Part shown: piece by piece, positions 33,601 to 42,549 of the stretch | How positions within the stretch are numbered: position 1 is the stretch's first letter | How the letters are laid out: each line of letters starts with the position of its first letter | Assembly (NCBI GenBank): GCA_001048675.1 | Contig: CCKK01000020.1 | Coordinates: 868,001-932,000, forward strand | From: Vibrio diabolicus | Lineage (GTDB): Bacteria; Pseudomonadota; Gammaproteobacteria; Enterobacterales; Vibrionaceae | DNA length: 64,000 nt | Reading direction: 5' to 3' | Program-made: the position numbers and the translations under genes | The notes under the pieces: model-generated | Told to the model about the DNA's origin: nothing | What the model saw: only the letters and a program-made list of their open reading frames with translations | Databases searched by the model: none

Positions 33601-34923
33601 ATGCACATAACTCAAGGGCCGCAGTTCAACGGAAAAGCATCTAAGCGTTTACATGTGATGGCAAAGCCCATTGGTGCTGCTTGCAACATCGATTGCACTT
33701 ATTGTTATTACTTAAGCAAACAAGATTTGTTGGAATATAAGCAAGGGTGCTCGCCAATAATGGATGACGAAACCTTAGAGAGCTATATCCGCCAATACAT
33801 AGAAGGGCAGAACACACCTGAAATTATCTTCTCTTGGCAAGGTGGAGAGCCGACCATGCTGGGGTTGGATTACTTCAAAAGAATTGTTGAACTACAAGAT
33901 CAATACCGCCCTCATGGTATTACGATCTCTAATGATCTTCAGACTAATGGCACGCTTCTTAATGATGAGTGGTGCGAGTTTCTAAAAGCGAACCACTTTC
34001 TTGTCGGTTTAAGCATCGATGGCCCTGAGATGATGCACAACGCTTACCGAACAAATCGAGCGGGAAGAGGCACATTTAAACAAGTGATGAACGCCGTTGA
34101 TCTATTACATAAGCATGAAGTGAAGTTTGCAACGCTTACGTGCGTGAACAACTTGACCAGCCGAAACCCATTGGAAGTGTATCGCTTCTTACGAGATGAA
34201 GTACGTTCCCCTCAAATGCAGTTTATTCCGATTGTTGAGCAGAAAACTTTCAGAACAACAGCGCCACAAACTTGGAAGCCCAATGAGCAACTAATGCAAG
34301 GTGATAAACGTCTGATTCCCGGCCACAAGGATTCAGTTGTCGAGCCATTTTGTGTGGCGGATGAAGCATGGGGTAACTTCCTTATCGCGATATTCAATGA
34401 GTGGGTCGTGCATGATATTGGTAACGTTTTTGTACAGTATTTTGAAGCAAGTTTGGAAACATGGATGGGAAGCAAAAACCCACTATGCACGCTAGGTGAA
34501 ATCTGTGGCAAAGGTTTAGCAATGGAACCAAACGGTGATGTCTTTGCGTGTGACCACTATGTTTACCCGGAATACAAGATCGGAAATATTCACCGCGAAA
34601 AACTCGATACTCTCGCTTATAGCCCTGACCAGCAGAAATTCGGGTTTGCTAAAAGTCGTACACTGCCTCAGCAGTGTGTTAATTGCGATTATCAGTTTGC
34701 ATGCTTTGGAGAATGCCCTAAAAACCGCTTTATTCGCACCAGAGAAGGTGAGCCCGGCCTTAACTATCTATGTGCAGGTTGGAAGAAGTTTTTTGCGCAT
34801 GCCGATAAATCAATGGCGTACATTTTACGAGCGATGGGCAACCCTGTGGTACACGGCAAATACAGTGATAAGGCTTTGCACCTGAAAGCGTCTAATCAAC
34901 CTGTTTTTGACACTAAGTTCTAA
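33601..34923 (+). CDS. Anaerobic sulfatase maturase (radical SAM/SPASM, anSME)
   Basis: Converts the Cys or Ser of sulfatase precursors to formylglycine without oxygen. It has 440 residues. The radical-SAM cluster motif C-x3-C-x2-C is CNIDCTYC at residues 28-35, followed by the SAM-binding FSWQGGEPTM. The SPASM region holds many cysteines binding auxiliary clusters: CTLGEICGKG, FACDHY (with the Asp proposed as the catalytic base), CVNCDYQFACFGECPKNRF and YLCAGW. The natural client in this locus is the sulfatase at 28295, whose motif is the Cys type. The TPR/HEAT paralogue follows after 40 nt and is probably cotranscribed. Confidence 0.93.
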   Translation: MHITQGPQFNGKASKRLHVMAKPIGAACNIDCTYCYYLSKQDLLEYKQGCSPIMDDETLESYIRQYIEGQNTPEIIFSWQGGEPTMLGLDYFKRIVELQDQYRPHGITISNDLQTNGTLLNDEWCEFLKANHFLVGLSIDGPEMMHNAYRTNRAGRGTFKQVMNAVDLLHKHEVKFATLTCVNNLTSRNPLEVYRFLRDEVRSPQMQFIPIVEQKTFRTTAPQTWKPNEQLMQGDKRLIPGHKDSVVEPFCVADEAWGNFLIAIFNEWVVHDIGNVFVQYFEASLETWMGSKNPLCTLGEICGKGLAMEPNGDVFACDHYVYPEYKIGNIHREKLDTLAYSPDQQKFGFAKSRTLPQQCVNCDYQFACFGECPKNRFIRTREGEPGLNYLCAGWKKFFAHADKSMAYILRAMGNPVVHGKYSDKALHLKASNQPVFDTKF

Positions 34924-34963
34924 GATTCAACTGGTCCAGTTTTATAAAAGTAAGGTCTCATCA

Positions 34964-36079
34964 ATGCAAAAGATAACGTGTTTTACGAAGTCACTTTTAA
35001 CTTTCACGCTGAGTGTAGCGTTAAGCCAAGGCGCTTGGGCTCAAGATAAACCTCCGCTCAATTCAGATAGAGTTTCACCCGTTGAGGTAGCATCTCAAGA
35101 AGAACCAATGACGCTAGTACAGCAAGTCGAAAAGTTGTCTTATGATGCACAAAACAAGAAGTTGTCTTCAGAAAAGCGTATTGATGCTTTACGTGAACTG
35201 GCCAACTACCCCAGCCAAAACGCTTTGGTTGCCGTCGCTCGTGGTTTGAAAGATGCAGATGCTGGAATTCGTGAAGCAGCAATTGTAGGAGCTCAACCCT
35301 ATATGATAGATCATCGCTGGCGTCTGGTTTCCCCGTTGCTAAGTGATGACGATGCAATGGTTCGAATTACCGCAGCGATAAACTTGGTTCGAGATTACGC
35401 CAGTTTAAGTTCGGAGCAGCAACAGTCACTTGAAGGCGTGGTGACTGATTTAACATCCTACTTGTCGCAGAAAACTGACAACGTTTCTAGATTACTCCTT
35501 GCCGATGTATATCGTTGGCATCGAGAGTGGGACAAAGCGGCATTGATTTATCCAGAGCTAACCAAGCTGATGCCAAGTAACCCCCAAGTCTGGTTAAGCT
35601 ATGCGGACAATTTTCGAGCGCAACAAAAAGATCGACAAGCTATCCAAGTACTTGATGAAGCAATCACACTTTTTCCTGATAACGCTGCTTTGCATTACTC
35701 GAAGTCATTGGCGCTAGTAAGACTTGGTGAGAAGCATGATGCCGCTAGCGAAATTGAAAAGGCCGCTAACATGGCGAAGAACAACAGTTATTTTTGGTAC
35801 TTAAATGGTGTTCTGCAAGAAGAGTTAGATCTTAAAAAATCTGTGCACGCTTTTGAAAAAGCTTATTTGATCTCTGGCGCGCCGGAGCAGCTTTACGCAG
35901 TGTGTGATATCTACATTCGGTACGATAACCCCAAGTCTGAACAGTGTTTAGCGGAACTTAAGAAAGTGGCTCCGGATTATGTGATTGATGAGCTTAATCA
36001 GAAAAAGGGACGTCAAAGTACTTCAGAGCAGGTTGACGCCAGCGAACTCAACACTTTATCAGTAAGCTTCTTTAACTAA
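34964..36079 (+). CDS. Periplasmic HEAT/TPR protein, heme-less paralogue of the octaheme cytochrome tail
   Basis: The ATG at 34964 has AAGG 8 nt upstream and begins a signal peptide ending ALSQGAWA; the frame extends back to 34907, but that would hide the signal. The mature protein (about 345 residues) contains HEAT-like repeats (RIDALRELANYPSQNALVAVARGLKDAD, HRWRLVSPLLSDDDAMVRITAA) and then TPRs (WLSYADNFRAQQKDRQAIQVLDEA). It matches the cytochrome tail in order and wording, for example DHRWRLVSPLLSDDD against HDRWRILEPLLDDP and GAPEQLYAVCDIY against GNPQHLYAQCEVL. It has no CxxCH. A duplicated tail without hemes suggests a partner or scaffold for the cytochrome. Confidence 0.85.
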   Translation: MQKITCFTKSLLTFTLSVALSQGAWAQDKPPLNSDRVSPVEVASQEEPMTLVQQVEKLSYDAQNKKLSSEKRIDALRELANYPSQNALVAVARGLKDADAGIREAAIVGAQPYMIDHRWRLVSPLLSDDDAMVRITAAINLVRDYASLSSEQQQSLEGVVTDLTSYLSQKTDNVSRLLLADVYRWHREWDKAALIYPELTKLMPSNPQVWLSYADNFRAQQKDRQAIQVLDEAITLFPDNAALHYSKSLALVRLGEKHDAASEIEKAANMAKNNSYFWYLNGVLQEELDLKKSVHAFEKAYLISGAPEQLYAVCDIYIRYDNPKSEQCLAELKKVAPDYVIDELNQKKGRQSTSEQVDASELNTLSVSFFN

Positions 36080-36205
36080 AGCGTGTTTCTAGTTACAGGG
36101 TCACTTTTTGGTGTCGTTACATATGTTGCTCTGAATTGCGCTTGTTAATCGTGAACTATACTTTCATTTGGATTTGCATCCCGTACCTCAATATAAGGAA
36201 TTAAA

Positions 36206-37208
36206 ATGGCTATAAAGTTAAAGGTGATTGTCCTTGCGACAAGTTTTGCTCTGTCTAGCTATGGCATTGCTGCTGATGTGCAAGATCCTCTGCCGTCATG
36301 GAACAACACCGGTGCGAAGCAAGCTATTATGGCGTTTGTTACTAAAACGACGACTCAAGGCTCGGACGCTTATATTCCTGAAAGCCAAAGGATCGCTACG
36401 TTTGATAATGACGGGACGCTGTGGGCAGAAAAACCCGTTTATCTACAGCTGTTTTTTGCGATCGATAAAGTGAAAGAGATGGCCTCTGAGCATCCTGATT
36501 GGAAAACAACAGAACCTTTTGCTTCGGCAATAAAAGGTGACTTGGGAGGGGGTTGGCAAGCAAGGCCTTGAAGGTGTGATGCAGCTTGTTATGGCGACTC
36601 ACTCTGGAATGTCGACTGATCAGTTCCATCAAGAAGTGAAGGAGTGGATGAAAACGGCCGTTCATCCTACGACGGGAAAGCCATACACTGAAATGGTTTA
36701 TCAACCGATGCTTGAGTTACTCGACTACTTGAGAGCAAATGACTACCAGACCTATATAATTTCTGGAGGTGGCATTGATTTCATGCGTGTTTGGGCACCA
36801 GAAGTGTACGGGATCCCAACGCAAAATATCGTTGGGACGACATTAAAAGCGGAGTATCAGGTCGTTGATGGAAAGCCAACGATTCAACGCTTGCCAGAAA
36901 TTGATTTTGTGAATGATAAAGCGGTGAAGCCTGTCACGATCCAGAACTTCATTGGTAAGCGCCCGGTGATGGCATTTGGTAATTCTGACGGTGACTTACA
37001 AATGCTAGAGTGGACTAAAGCGGGGGCTGGCCCACGATTTTCAGCGGTTATCCATCACACGGATGACAAGCGTGAATGGGCGTATGATAAAGACTCTCAC
37101 GTGGGGAAATTAGACAAATCATTTAAAGTGGGTGAAGAGCAAGGTTGGCTGTTTGTCGATATGAAACAAGATTGGAATCAAGTTTTTAAAGAAGCGATGA
37201 AAAAATAG
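36206..37208 (+). pseudogene. Secreted HAD-superfamily phosphatase, frameshifted as sequenced
   Basis: A periplasmic haloacid-dehalogenase-fold hydrolase. A signal peptide covers residues 1-23. Motif I is FDNDGT (D67, D69), motif II lies at YIISGGGIDFM, and motif IV at MAFGNSDGDLQML, so the active site is complete. The first frame stops at 36571; the rest continues in another frame (EGVGKQGLEGVMQLV) to 37208. Removing one G from the GGG at 36544-36546 joins them as GDLEGVGKQ, about 333 residues. Lies downstream of the HEAT/TPR gene by 126 nt; no specific substrate can be named. Confidence 0.87.
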
Positions 37209-37375
37209 CGACCCAGCCAACGCAAACATTACACCAAAAATTTTTTGATAGGGGGTGATGAGCAAAACGCTCTTCATCTCCTCAACTTAACAATTCTGTT
37301 TGGTATCAGCATAAGCAAATATTGCGTGCGTCCGTATTGGTTATTTGATTGCTGTGTGGCATCATTGCTTAAAAC

Positions 37376-37385
37376 CACTTAAGTG
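37376..37385. promoter_or_regulatory. Palindrome CACTTAAGTG before the DeoR gene
   Basis: A perfect 10-bp palindrome ending 10 nt before the DeoR-type ATG. CTTAAA (37368) and TTTAAG (37388) copies flank it with 10-bp period. A likely autoregulatory operator. Confidence 0.4.
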
Positions 37386-37395
37386 AATTTAAGTA

Positions 37396-38169
37396 ATGAC
37401 GCAAGAAGAGCGATTGATAGAGCTCAGAGCAAAGCTAGAGCTACAAAACAAAATAACGTTATCGGAAGTTTGCGAGTATTTTGGCATCTCGCGAGATTCA
37501 GCGCGTCGAGATTTAGTTAAGTTGAGCCAACTACCGGGATTACAAAGAATCCGAGGTGGCGTCATGCTTGCCCCGATATCTTCCTCTACAGAGGCGTACT
37601 CCAGTCGAGCAATTAGCGACACTAAACATCGCCTCGCTCAAGCGTCCGCTAAGCTTGTGGATGAGCGTGACCACCTTGTTATTGATACCAGTACTATCTT
37701 ATCTCTGCTCCCACTTTACGTAGAAAAAGCACGCTGTGAAGAAGATAAGCTCAACGTGGTCACCAACAGTATTGACGTACTAATCGCTGCTGAAAAAAGT
37801 GAATCAATGGACGTCCATTTCTTAGGTGGACACTTTGACCCCTACGCCAGAGCGATCTTGGGTGCACAAGCAGAACAGCAAATGAAGCAATATCATGTGA
37901 ATAAGGCGTTTATTGGTGTGTGCGCGTTGTCATCCCGAGGGTTGACGACAAATAATGAGCTAGAAGCAACCATGAAACAAACCATGATAGAGCAAGCTCA
38001 ACAAGTCATTGTCGTTTGTGAATCCCGCAAAATTGGAAGCGACAATTTTCACAATGTATGTGATTTGTCAAAGATCGACATCGTTATTACCGATCATGCT
38101 CCTCAATCAGATTTTCAACAACTTCTCGACCACAATGATATTGAATGTATTGTTGTTTCACCGAAATAA
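37396..38169 (+). CDS. DeoR-family transcriptional regulator
   Basis: A 257-residue sugar-type repressor. The N-terminal helix-turn-helix covers residues 3-55 (KITLSEVCEYFGISRDSARRDLVKL, ending in the IRGGVML wing), followed by a DeoR C-terminal sugar-phosphate-sensor domain (IDTSTILSLLPLY, VVTNSIDVLIA and LGGHFDPYARAILGAQAE). It is the first gene of a three-gene unit with a YdgJ-like oxidoreductase (11 nt downstream) and a UPF0303 protein, so it probably controls them in response to a sugar phosphate. Confidence 0.92.
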   Translation: MTQEERLIELRAKLELQNKITLSEVCEYFGISRDSARRDLVKLSQLPGLQRIRGGVMLAPISSSTEAYSSRAISDTKHRLAQASAKLVDERDHLVIDTSTILSLLPLYVEKARCEEDKLNVVTNSIDVLIAAEKSESMDVHFLGGHFDPYARAILGAQAEQQMKQYHVNKAFIGVCALSSRGLTTNNELEATMKQTMIEQAQQVIVVCESRKIGSDNFHNVCDLSKIDIVITDHAPQSDFQQLLDHNDIECIVVSPK

Positions 38170-38180
38170 GGAATCTTAGT

Positions 38181-39221
38181 ATGGCTTACGATCCCGTAAA
38201 GACCGCCGTGATTGGTTACGGATATTCAGCAAAAACTTTCCACTTACCCTTCATTAAAGCACTGCCAAACTTAACGTTGAGCGCAATAAGTTCTCGTCAA
38301 CAGGAAGCGGTCCAAAATGATTGGCCAGATGCTCAGTGGTTTGCTGATGCCAATACTTTACTCGATGACAGTGACTCTGAGCTTGTGATCATCACTGCGC
38401 CAAATGACGTGCACTACGAGCTCGCAAAGCGCGCGTTGAACAATGGGAAACATGTCATTGTCGAAAAACCGTTTGTAACGCGCATAGAAGATGGGAATGA
38501 GTTGATCGCCTTAGCAGAAGAAAAAGGATTGGTTCTGAGCGTTTTTCATAATAGGCGTTGGGATGGCGACTTTCTTACCGTTAAATCGCTTATCGAACAA
38601 GGTAAGTTAGGTGATGTGAGGCTGTTTGAGTCGCACTTTGATCGCTACCGTCCTGAAGTTCGTCAACGCTGGCGAGAGCAGGCTCAAGATGGCGGTGGTA
38701 TTTTATTCGATCTTGCTCCCCATCTTCTCGATCAGGCCTTGGTGTTATTTGGTTTGCCAGATGCGATAGACGCACAGTGTCGAATGATGCGTCCGGGCGC
38801 GACGACGATTGATTACTACAACTTAGTGCTTCATTACCCAGATCATATTGTGCATTTACATTCAAACTTATACAGCCCAGAACCAAACCTGCGTTATAAA
38901 GTATTGGGTACTGAGGCTAAATATGAAAAATACGGATTAGATCCTCAAGAAGGTTACTTAAAAGAAGGCCGATTACCGGAGAACGATGCTTGGTCAGAAG
39001 AGGACGAGGCGTTATACGGTGTCCGCTACGACGAAGGTGGTGCGCAAACCATCAAAACGGAGAGAGGTGCGTATCAAGCTTATTTTGTTGGTGTAGCAAA
39101 TGCCATTCGTTTGGGTACTGATAACCCGGTTCCTGCCGTTCAAGCAGTACAGAATATCGCTCTGATTGAGATGGCATTGGAAAGCAGTAAAACGGGTAAA
39201 ACGATTCATGTGAAATCATGA
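38181..39221 (+). CDS. Gfo/Idh/MocA-family oxidoreductase (YdgJ-like)
   Basis: An NAD(P)-dependent dehydrogenase of sugars or polyols, 346 residues, the same length as E. coli YdgJ, which it resembles strongly from memory (GYGYSAKTFHLPF, SVFHNRRWDGDFLT, ESHFDRYRPEVRQRWREQ, DLAPHLLDQAL). The Rossmann motif is VIGYGYSAKTF; the EKPF motif (residues near 105) holds the catalytic lysine. The start at 38181 has AAGGA 8 nt upstream; the 12-codon extension upstream lies in the DeoR gene. The stop overlaps the next gene by 4 nt. Confidence 0.93.
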   Translation: MAYDPVKTAVIGYGYSAKTFHLPFIKALPNLTLSAISSRQQEAVQNDWPDAQWFADANTLLDDSDSELVIITAPNDVHYELAKRALNNGKHVIVEKPFVTRIEDGNELIALAEEKGLVLSVFHNRRWDGDFLTVKSLIEQGKLGDVRLFESHFDRYRPEVRQRWREQAQDGGGILFDLAPHLLDQALVLFGLPDAIDAQCRMMRPGATTIDYYNLVLHYPDHIVHLHSNLYSPEPNLRYKVLGTEAKYEKYGLDPQEGYLKEGRLPENDAWSEEDEALYGVRYDEGGAQTIKTERGAYQAYFVGVANAIRLGTDNPVPAVQAVQNIALIEMALESSKTGKTIHVKS

Positions 39222-39694
39222 GCTTAACGCTTGAGCTCGTCGCTCAACAAGAGCATGAGCTTCAATTGAAAGAGTTTAACCACCAAGTTGCGTGGTCTAT
39301 TGGTTTAGCTTTAAAAGAAGCGGCGGAAGCCTGTGACGCGGCTGTGGCTATTGAGGTCTACGGTTTTGGACAAACGCTATTTCAATACGCGATGACAGGA
39401 ACGTGCGCTGACCATTTGGATTGGGTTCGTAGAAAGCGAAACTCAGTATTGAGATATGGTCACAGCTCTTACTACCTCTCGCTGTACAATAAGCAAAAGC
39501 AGCGTGATTTTGAAAATCAGCCACATCTCGATGCGCGTGAGTATTGTGCTCATGGTGGCGCGTTCCCAATTCGAATCATGGGTTCTGGTTTAATTGGGGT
39601 TGTGACGGTATCGGGTTTACCGCAGTTAGATGATCATCAGCTTGTTGTCGATGTATTAAAGACAATGGTAATGACCAGCACAGAGCTTGCTTAA
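39218..39694 (+). CDS. UPF0303 / HbpS-like heme-degrading-domain family protein
   Basis: A 158-residue soluble protein with the alpha-beta fold of the UPF0303 (PF03928-type) family: VAWSIGLALKEAAE, AVAIEVYGFGQTLFQYAMTG, then the GAFPIRIMGSGLIGVVTVSGLPQLDDHQLVVDVL glycine-rich core. Relatives bind heme or cobalamin, or have unassigned roles; the name does not prove heme degradation. ATGA overlap with the oxidoreductase gene indicates translational coupling, so a role in the same sugar/polyol pathway is likely. Confidence 0.87.
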   Translation: MSLTLELVAQQEHELQLKEFNHQVAWSIGLALKEAAEACDAAVAIEVYGFGQTLFQYAMTGTCADHLDWVRRKRNSVLRYGHSSYYLSLYNKQKQRDFENQPHLDAREYCAHGGAFPIRIMGSGLIGVVTVSGLPQLDDHQLVVDVLKTMVMTSTELA

Positions 39695-39883
39695 AGTTGT
39701 GCGATATTACAGTGGCACGGCATTTATTTTGTGTCACTGAATTCTCTTATTAGCTCATTTTACGTCCTATTATGTGAGAAAATATTTAATATTGCTCCCA
39801 ACTTCCTACCTGAAAATTAAATCGATTTCATATAACCTATACGCTCATTCATACAAAAAGCCATCGAAGCTGGCAGTTGGCAA

Positions 39884-41461
39884 ATGTCCTTTAGAAGAAA
39901 AGAAAAACTTAATCTTAGAAACCTTATTGTAATCTTGTGTGTTTTCAGTGTGCTTGTCACTTTGTTCAATGCGTTTTATTCGATCTATCGAGTGCAACGA
40001 GATCTCATCATCAATAACACGTTAGAGTCCAACCGCGTTTATGCGCAAAAAATGTCAGAAATGACGGACTCTTTCATAGAAAGCTCAATGTCGCAGCTAA
40101 AATACAGTGCGAACTTGCTAAAAGATAAGATGCACGATGCTCAGTTTCTTGACGAAGAGGCGGAGAGGCTGAGAAAGCAAACCAAATCATTCAACTCTGT
40201 GGTTATCGTTAATGCGAAAGGCGTCATTATTTCTGTATCACCAGAGACACTTCAGGTGAAAGGTGTAAAGCTCGTTGGTGAAAGAAAACGTCAATCTTTA
40301 AATGCTCAAGCGCCCGTTGTCACTGAGCCATTCATCTCACCCGCAGGTAATTATCTGTTAACGATCTCATACCCTATATTTTCTCAGTCCAATGAATATT
40401 TAGGCTATATCGGCGGTACTATTTATTTAGAGAAGGACAATATTCTTGCTGAATTACTTAGCCAGCATGCTTACAAAGATGGCTCTTTCCTTTACGTTGT
40501 GGACGAAAGCAACACGCTGATCTACCACCCAGATAAATCGCGGGTTGGTGAAGTGATCAACGATAATATGGCAATTAACGCCGTGATAATGGGTCAGCGT
40601 GGTAACAAAGAAATTGTGAACTCTCGCGGTGTTGAAATGCTAGCAGGGTATGCACCAGTTGAATCATCAGGGTGGGGAATTGTCGCTCAGCGCCCGAAAT
40701 CAATGACGTTAATGGTGCTAGATGAGCAGATGTGGAGTGTATTTTTCAAATCGATTCCAATTGGTTTATTAACTCTGCTGTTGATCTGGTTCTTCTCTCT
40801 ACTTATTTCAAGACCATTATGGCAACTGGCTGGCGCTGTTCGGGGAGTGGAAGAACACTCTTCATCCATCGATGATTTGAAGCTGGTTAAGTCTTGGTAT
40901 TTTGAGGCTTCACATTTGAAGCTCAGTTTCCTCAAAGCGTTTGGTATCGTTTCAAAAACCATTGATAAGCTGCAACTGGATACGCTAACAGACGCGATGA
41001 CTGGGTTGTTAAATCGACGCGGCTTAGACAAAGTTCTAGGCTTGTTTAAGCAAGAAAACACCGCTTTTTCTATTTTAGCTTTGGATATTGATCATTTTAA
41101 GAGCGTCAATGATAACTATGGTCATGATGTGGGTGACAATCTACTCAAAGAATTCGCTCAGTTGATGAAAGATCAAGCCCGAGCGAATGATCATCTTTGC
41201 CGTTCCGGTGGGGAAGAGTTCATGATGTTCCTTGAAGCGACGGATGTTCATCACGCGGTTGATGTCGCAGAGCGGATTAGGCATAACGTAGAAAAACACG
41301 ATTTCCTGGTCGTTGGTAAGGTAACGGTATCACTTGGAGTTTCTCACTGGAAAGGCAACGATATGCCAATTGAAGCGGTAATGAAAGACGCGGACAACGC
41401 TCTGTATAAAGCAAAGCGCAACGGAAGAAACAGAACCGAGTTAGGTGAAGACGCACAATAG
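39884..41461 (+). CDS. Membrane diguanylate cyclase with dCACHE-like sensor
   Basis: Makes c-di-GMP. 525 residues: a transmembrane helix at about 12-33, a periplasmic sensor domain (about 35-285) with the double-CACHE patterns SVVIVNAKGVIISVSPETL and FLYVVDESNTLIYHPDKSRVGE, a second helix (about 290-312), then a GGDEF domain. The active site is RSGGEEF, a functional variant. The inhibitory I-site RxxD is present five residues before it (RAND), so product feedback is expected. It lies downstream of the UPF0303 gene with a 189-nt gap and is probably transcribed on its own. Confidence 0.93.
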   Translation: MSFRRKEKLNLRNLIVILCVFSVLVTLFNAFYSIYRVQRDLIINNTLESNRVYAQKMSEMTDSFIESSMSQLKYSANLLKDKMHDAQFLDEEAERLRKQTKSFNSVVIVNAKGVIISVSPETLQVKGVKLVGERKRQSLNAQAPVVTEPFISPAGNYLLTISYPIFSQSNEYLGYIGGTIYLEKDNILAELLSQHAYKDGSFLYVVDESNTLIYHPDKSRVGEVINDNMAINAVIMGQRGNKEIVNSRGVEMLAGYAPVESSGWGIVAQRPKSMTLMVLDEQMWSVFFKSIPIGLLTLLLIWFFSLLISRPLWQLAGAVRGVEEHSSSIDDLKLVKSWYFEASHLKLSFLKAFGIVSKTIDKLQLDTLTDAMTGLLNRRGLDKVLGLFKQENTAFSILALDIDHFKSVNDNYGHDVGDNLLKEFAQLMKDQARANDHLCRSGGEEFMMFLEATDVHHAVDVAERIRHNVEKHDFLVVGKVTVSLGVSHWKGNDMPIEAVMKDADNALYKAKRNGRNRTELGEDAQ

Positions 41462-41512
41462 GTATAGTGCTATGCACTGAACGTAAAACGCGCCAGTTAC
41501 CAAGCTTTTGTT

Positions 41513-42070
41513 TTACTCGTTGGCGTAGCCGCTACCAATTGCTCTAAATGGCAAGTCGAGTTCTAACTCTGGAATTTGCTTGCCCACCCAAGCCGGGAAT
41601 GTATTGCTATTTGGTCCTGGAAACAACGTGTATTCTTCAGCCCAAGGGTATTGGTTGATAACGCTTTGTATTTTTGGGATAAGTTTATCGGCTTTTTCAC
41701 CTTGTATTGAGAGTATTTTTTCTGGCTTCGCACCGTACCAGTAGCGATCTGGTGTGCCCGTTTGGTATTGATACAGAGCGGGTTGTCCACGATTCACGCG
41801 CCACCCGACCACTTCATACACGGTATATTCGTTCGCATTTTCAGGCTTTATCGCAAACCAAGTGTGCACCGCAAACCAGCCTCGCCAACCAAATGCATCT
41901 GCGGCATAAAACTCAATTACGGCATGTTTCACATTGGAAGGGTCAGGCGCGATACCGGCAGGTTCTCTGCTTGCGGTACGCCAATCTCCTTGAGTGCATC
42001 CACCCATCAAAGCTGCGATTGATATCAAGCCAACTTTTAATAGATGAGTAAAACTGAGAGAGTTTTTCAT
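41513..42070 (-). CDS. DUF3750 family lipoprotein
   Basis: A 185-residue outer-envelope lipoprotein: the N-terminal signal ends in the lipobox ALMGGC (Cys25). The mature part has the DUF3750 pattern: HAVIEFYAADAFGWRGWFAVHTWFAIKP, YTVYEVVGWRV, ALYQYQTGTPDRYWYGAKPE and the closing LFPGPNSNTFPAWVGKQIPELELDLPFRAIG. Conserved His, Trp and Pro-Gly-Pro-N-x-N residues suggest an enzyme or peptidase-like fold, but function is unknown. Convergent with the diguanylate cyclase; a GAAGGGAAG-type hairpin lies in its leader at 42151-42176. Confidence 0.85.
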   Translation of the reverse strand: MKNSLSFTHLLKVGLISIAALMGGCTQGDWRTASREPAGIAPDPSNVKHAVIEFYAADAFGWRGWFAVHTWFAIKPENANEYTVYEVVGWRVNRGQPALYQYQTGTPDRYWYGAKPEKILSIQGEKADKLIPKIQSVINQYPWAEEYTLFPGPNSNTFPAWVGKQIPELELDLPFRAIGSGYANE

Positions 42071-42549
42071 TGATCGCTCCTAGACCAACCGATGTTGGAA
42101 ATGCTTTATTGATTTTAGCTATAAAATAGGTGCAAGCCTTATTGTTAAATCTTCCCTTCGTTAAAAAGAAGGGAAGGCTAGCGCCACAATATCGGATCAT
42201 ACGTAATAATGAGGTAAGCAGATTTGTAACATGTGGCATAGACAATATTGTCTCTCTCTATTAACTTGCTTAGTTGCGTATGAAAAAGTAAGAGCTTGTA
42301 CGTATATTGCTTACACTATTTAGTAATTTAAAATTAAATAAAAACAATTGCTTGGGTGTTATTGGGGGCGATTAAATAGGCTGGTTTATCCTCAACTGCA
42401 TTGTGATTCCCCCATTTTTAGCGGAATTTCATCGTACATCCTTTTACTGTATTTAGAGACTTGCGTACACCTGTGGCACAATGGGCGATTATTGAGAGTG
42501 CTGTTTGGTAATGCAAATGGCAGAAAAATAACTAGAAATTGAATAACCA
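42071..42549. other. Intergenic region, hairpin and palindrome but no gene
   Basis: A 479-base, A+T-rich stretch between divergent genes. It holds the hairpin at 42151-42176 and a perfect 14-bp palindrome AGACAATATTGTCT at 42240-42253. The ORFs here are overlapping and without ribosome sites, so none is called. Confidence 0.55.
42151..42176 (-). repeat. Hairpin in the DUF3750 leader
   Basis: CTTCCCTTC pairs perfectly with GAAGGGAAG over an 8-nt loop. An AGCCTT at 42135 could compete for AAGGCT at 42174-42179, giving an alternative fold. No T tract follows on the minus strand. Confidence 0.5.

Noticed and set aside
42348..42542. Small plus-strand ORF before the secreted hypothetical
   Set aside because: No ribosome site, unlikely composition, and overlap with a palindrome/hairpin-rich leader region.
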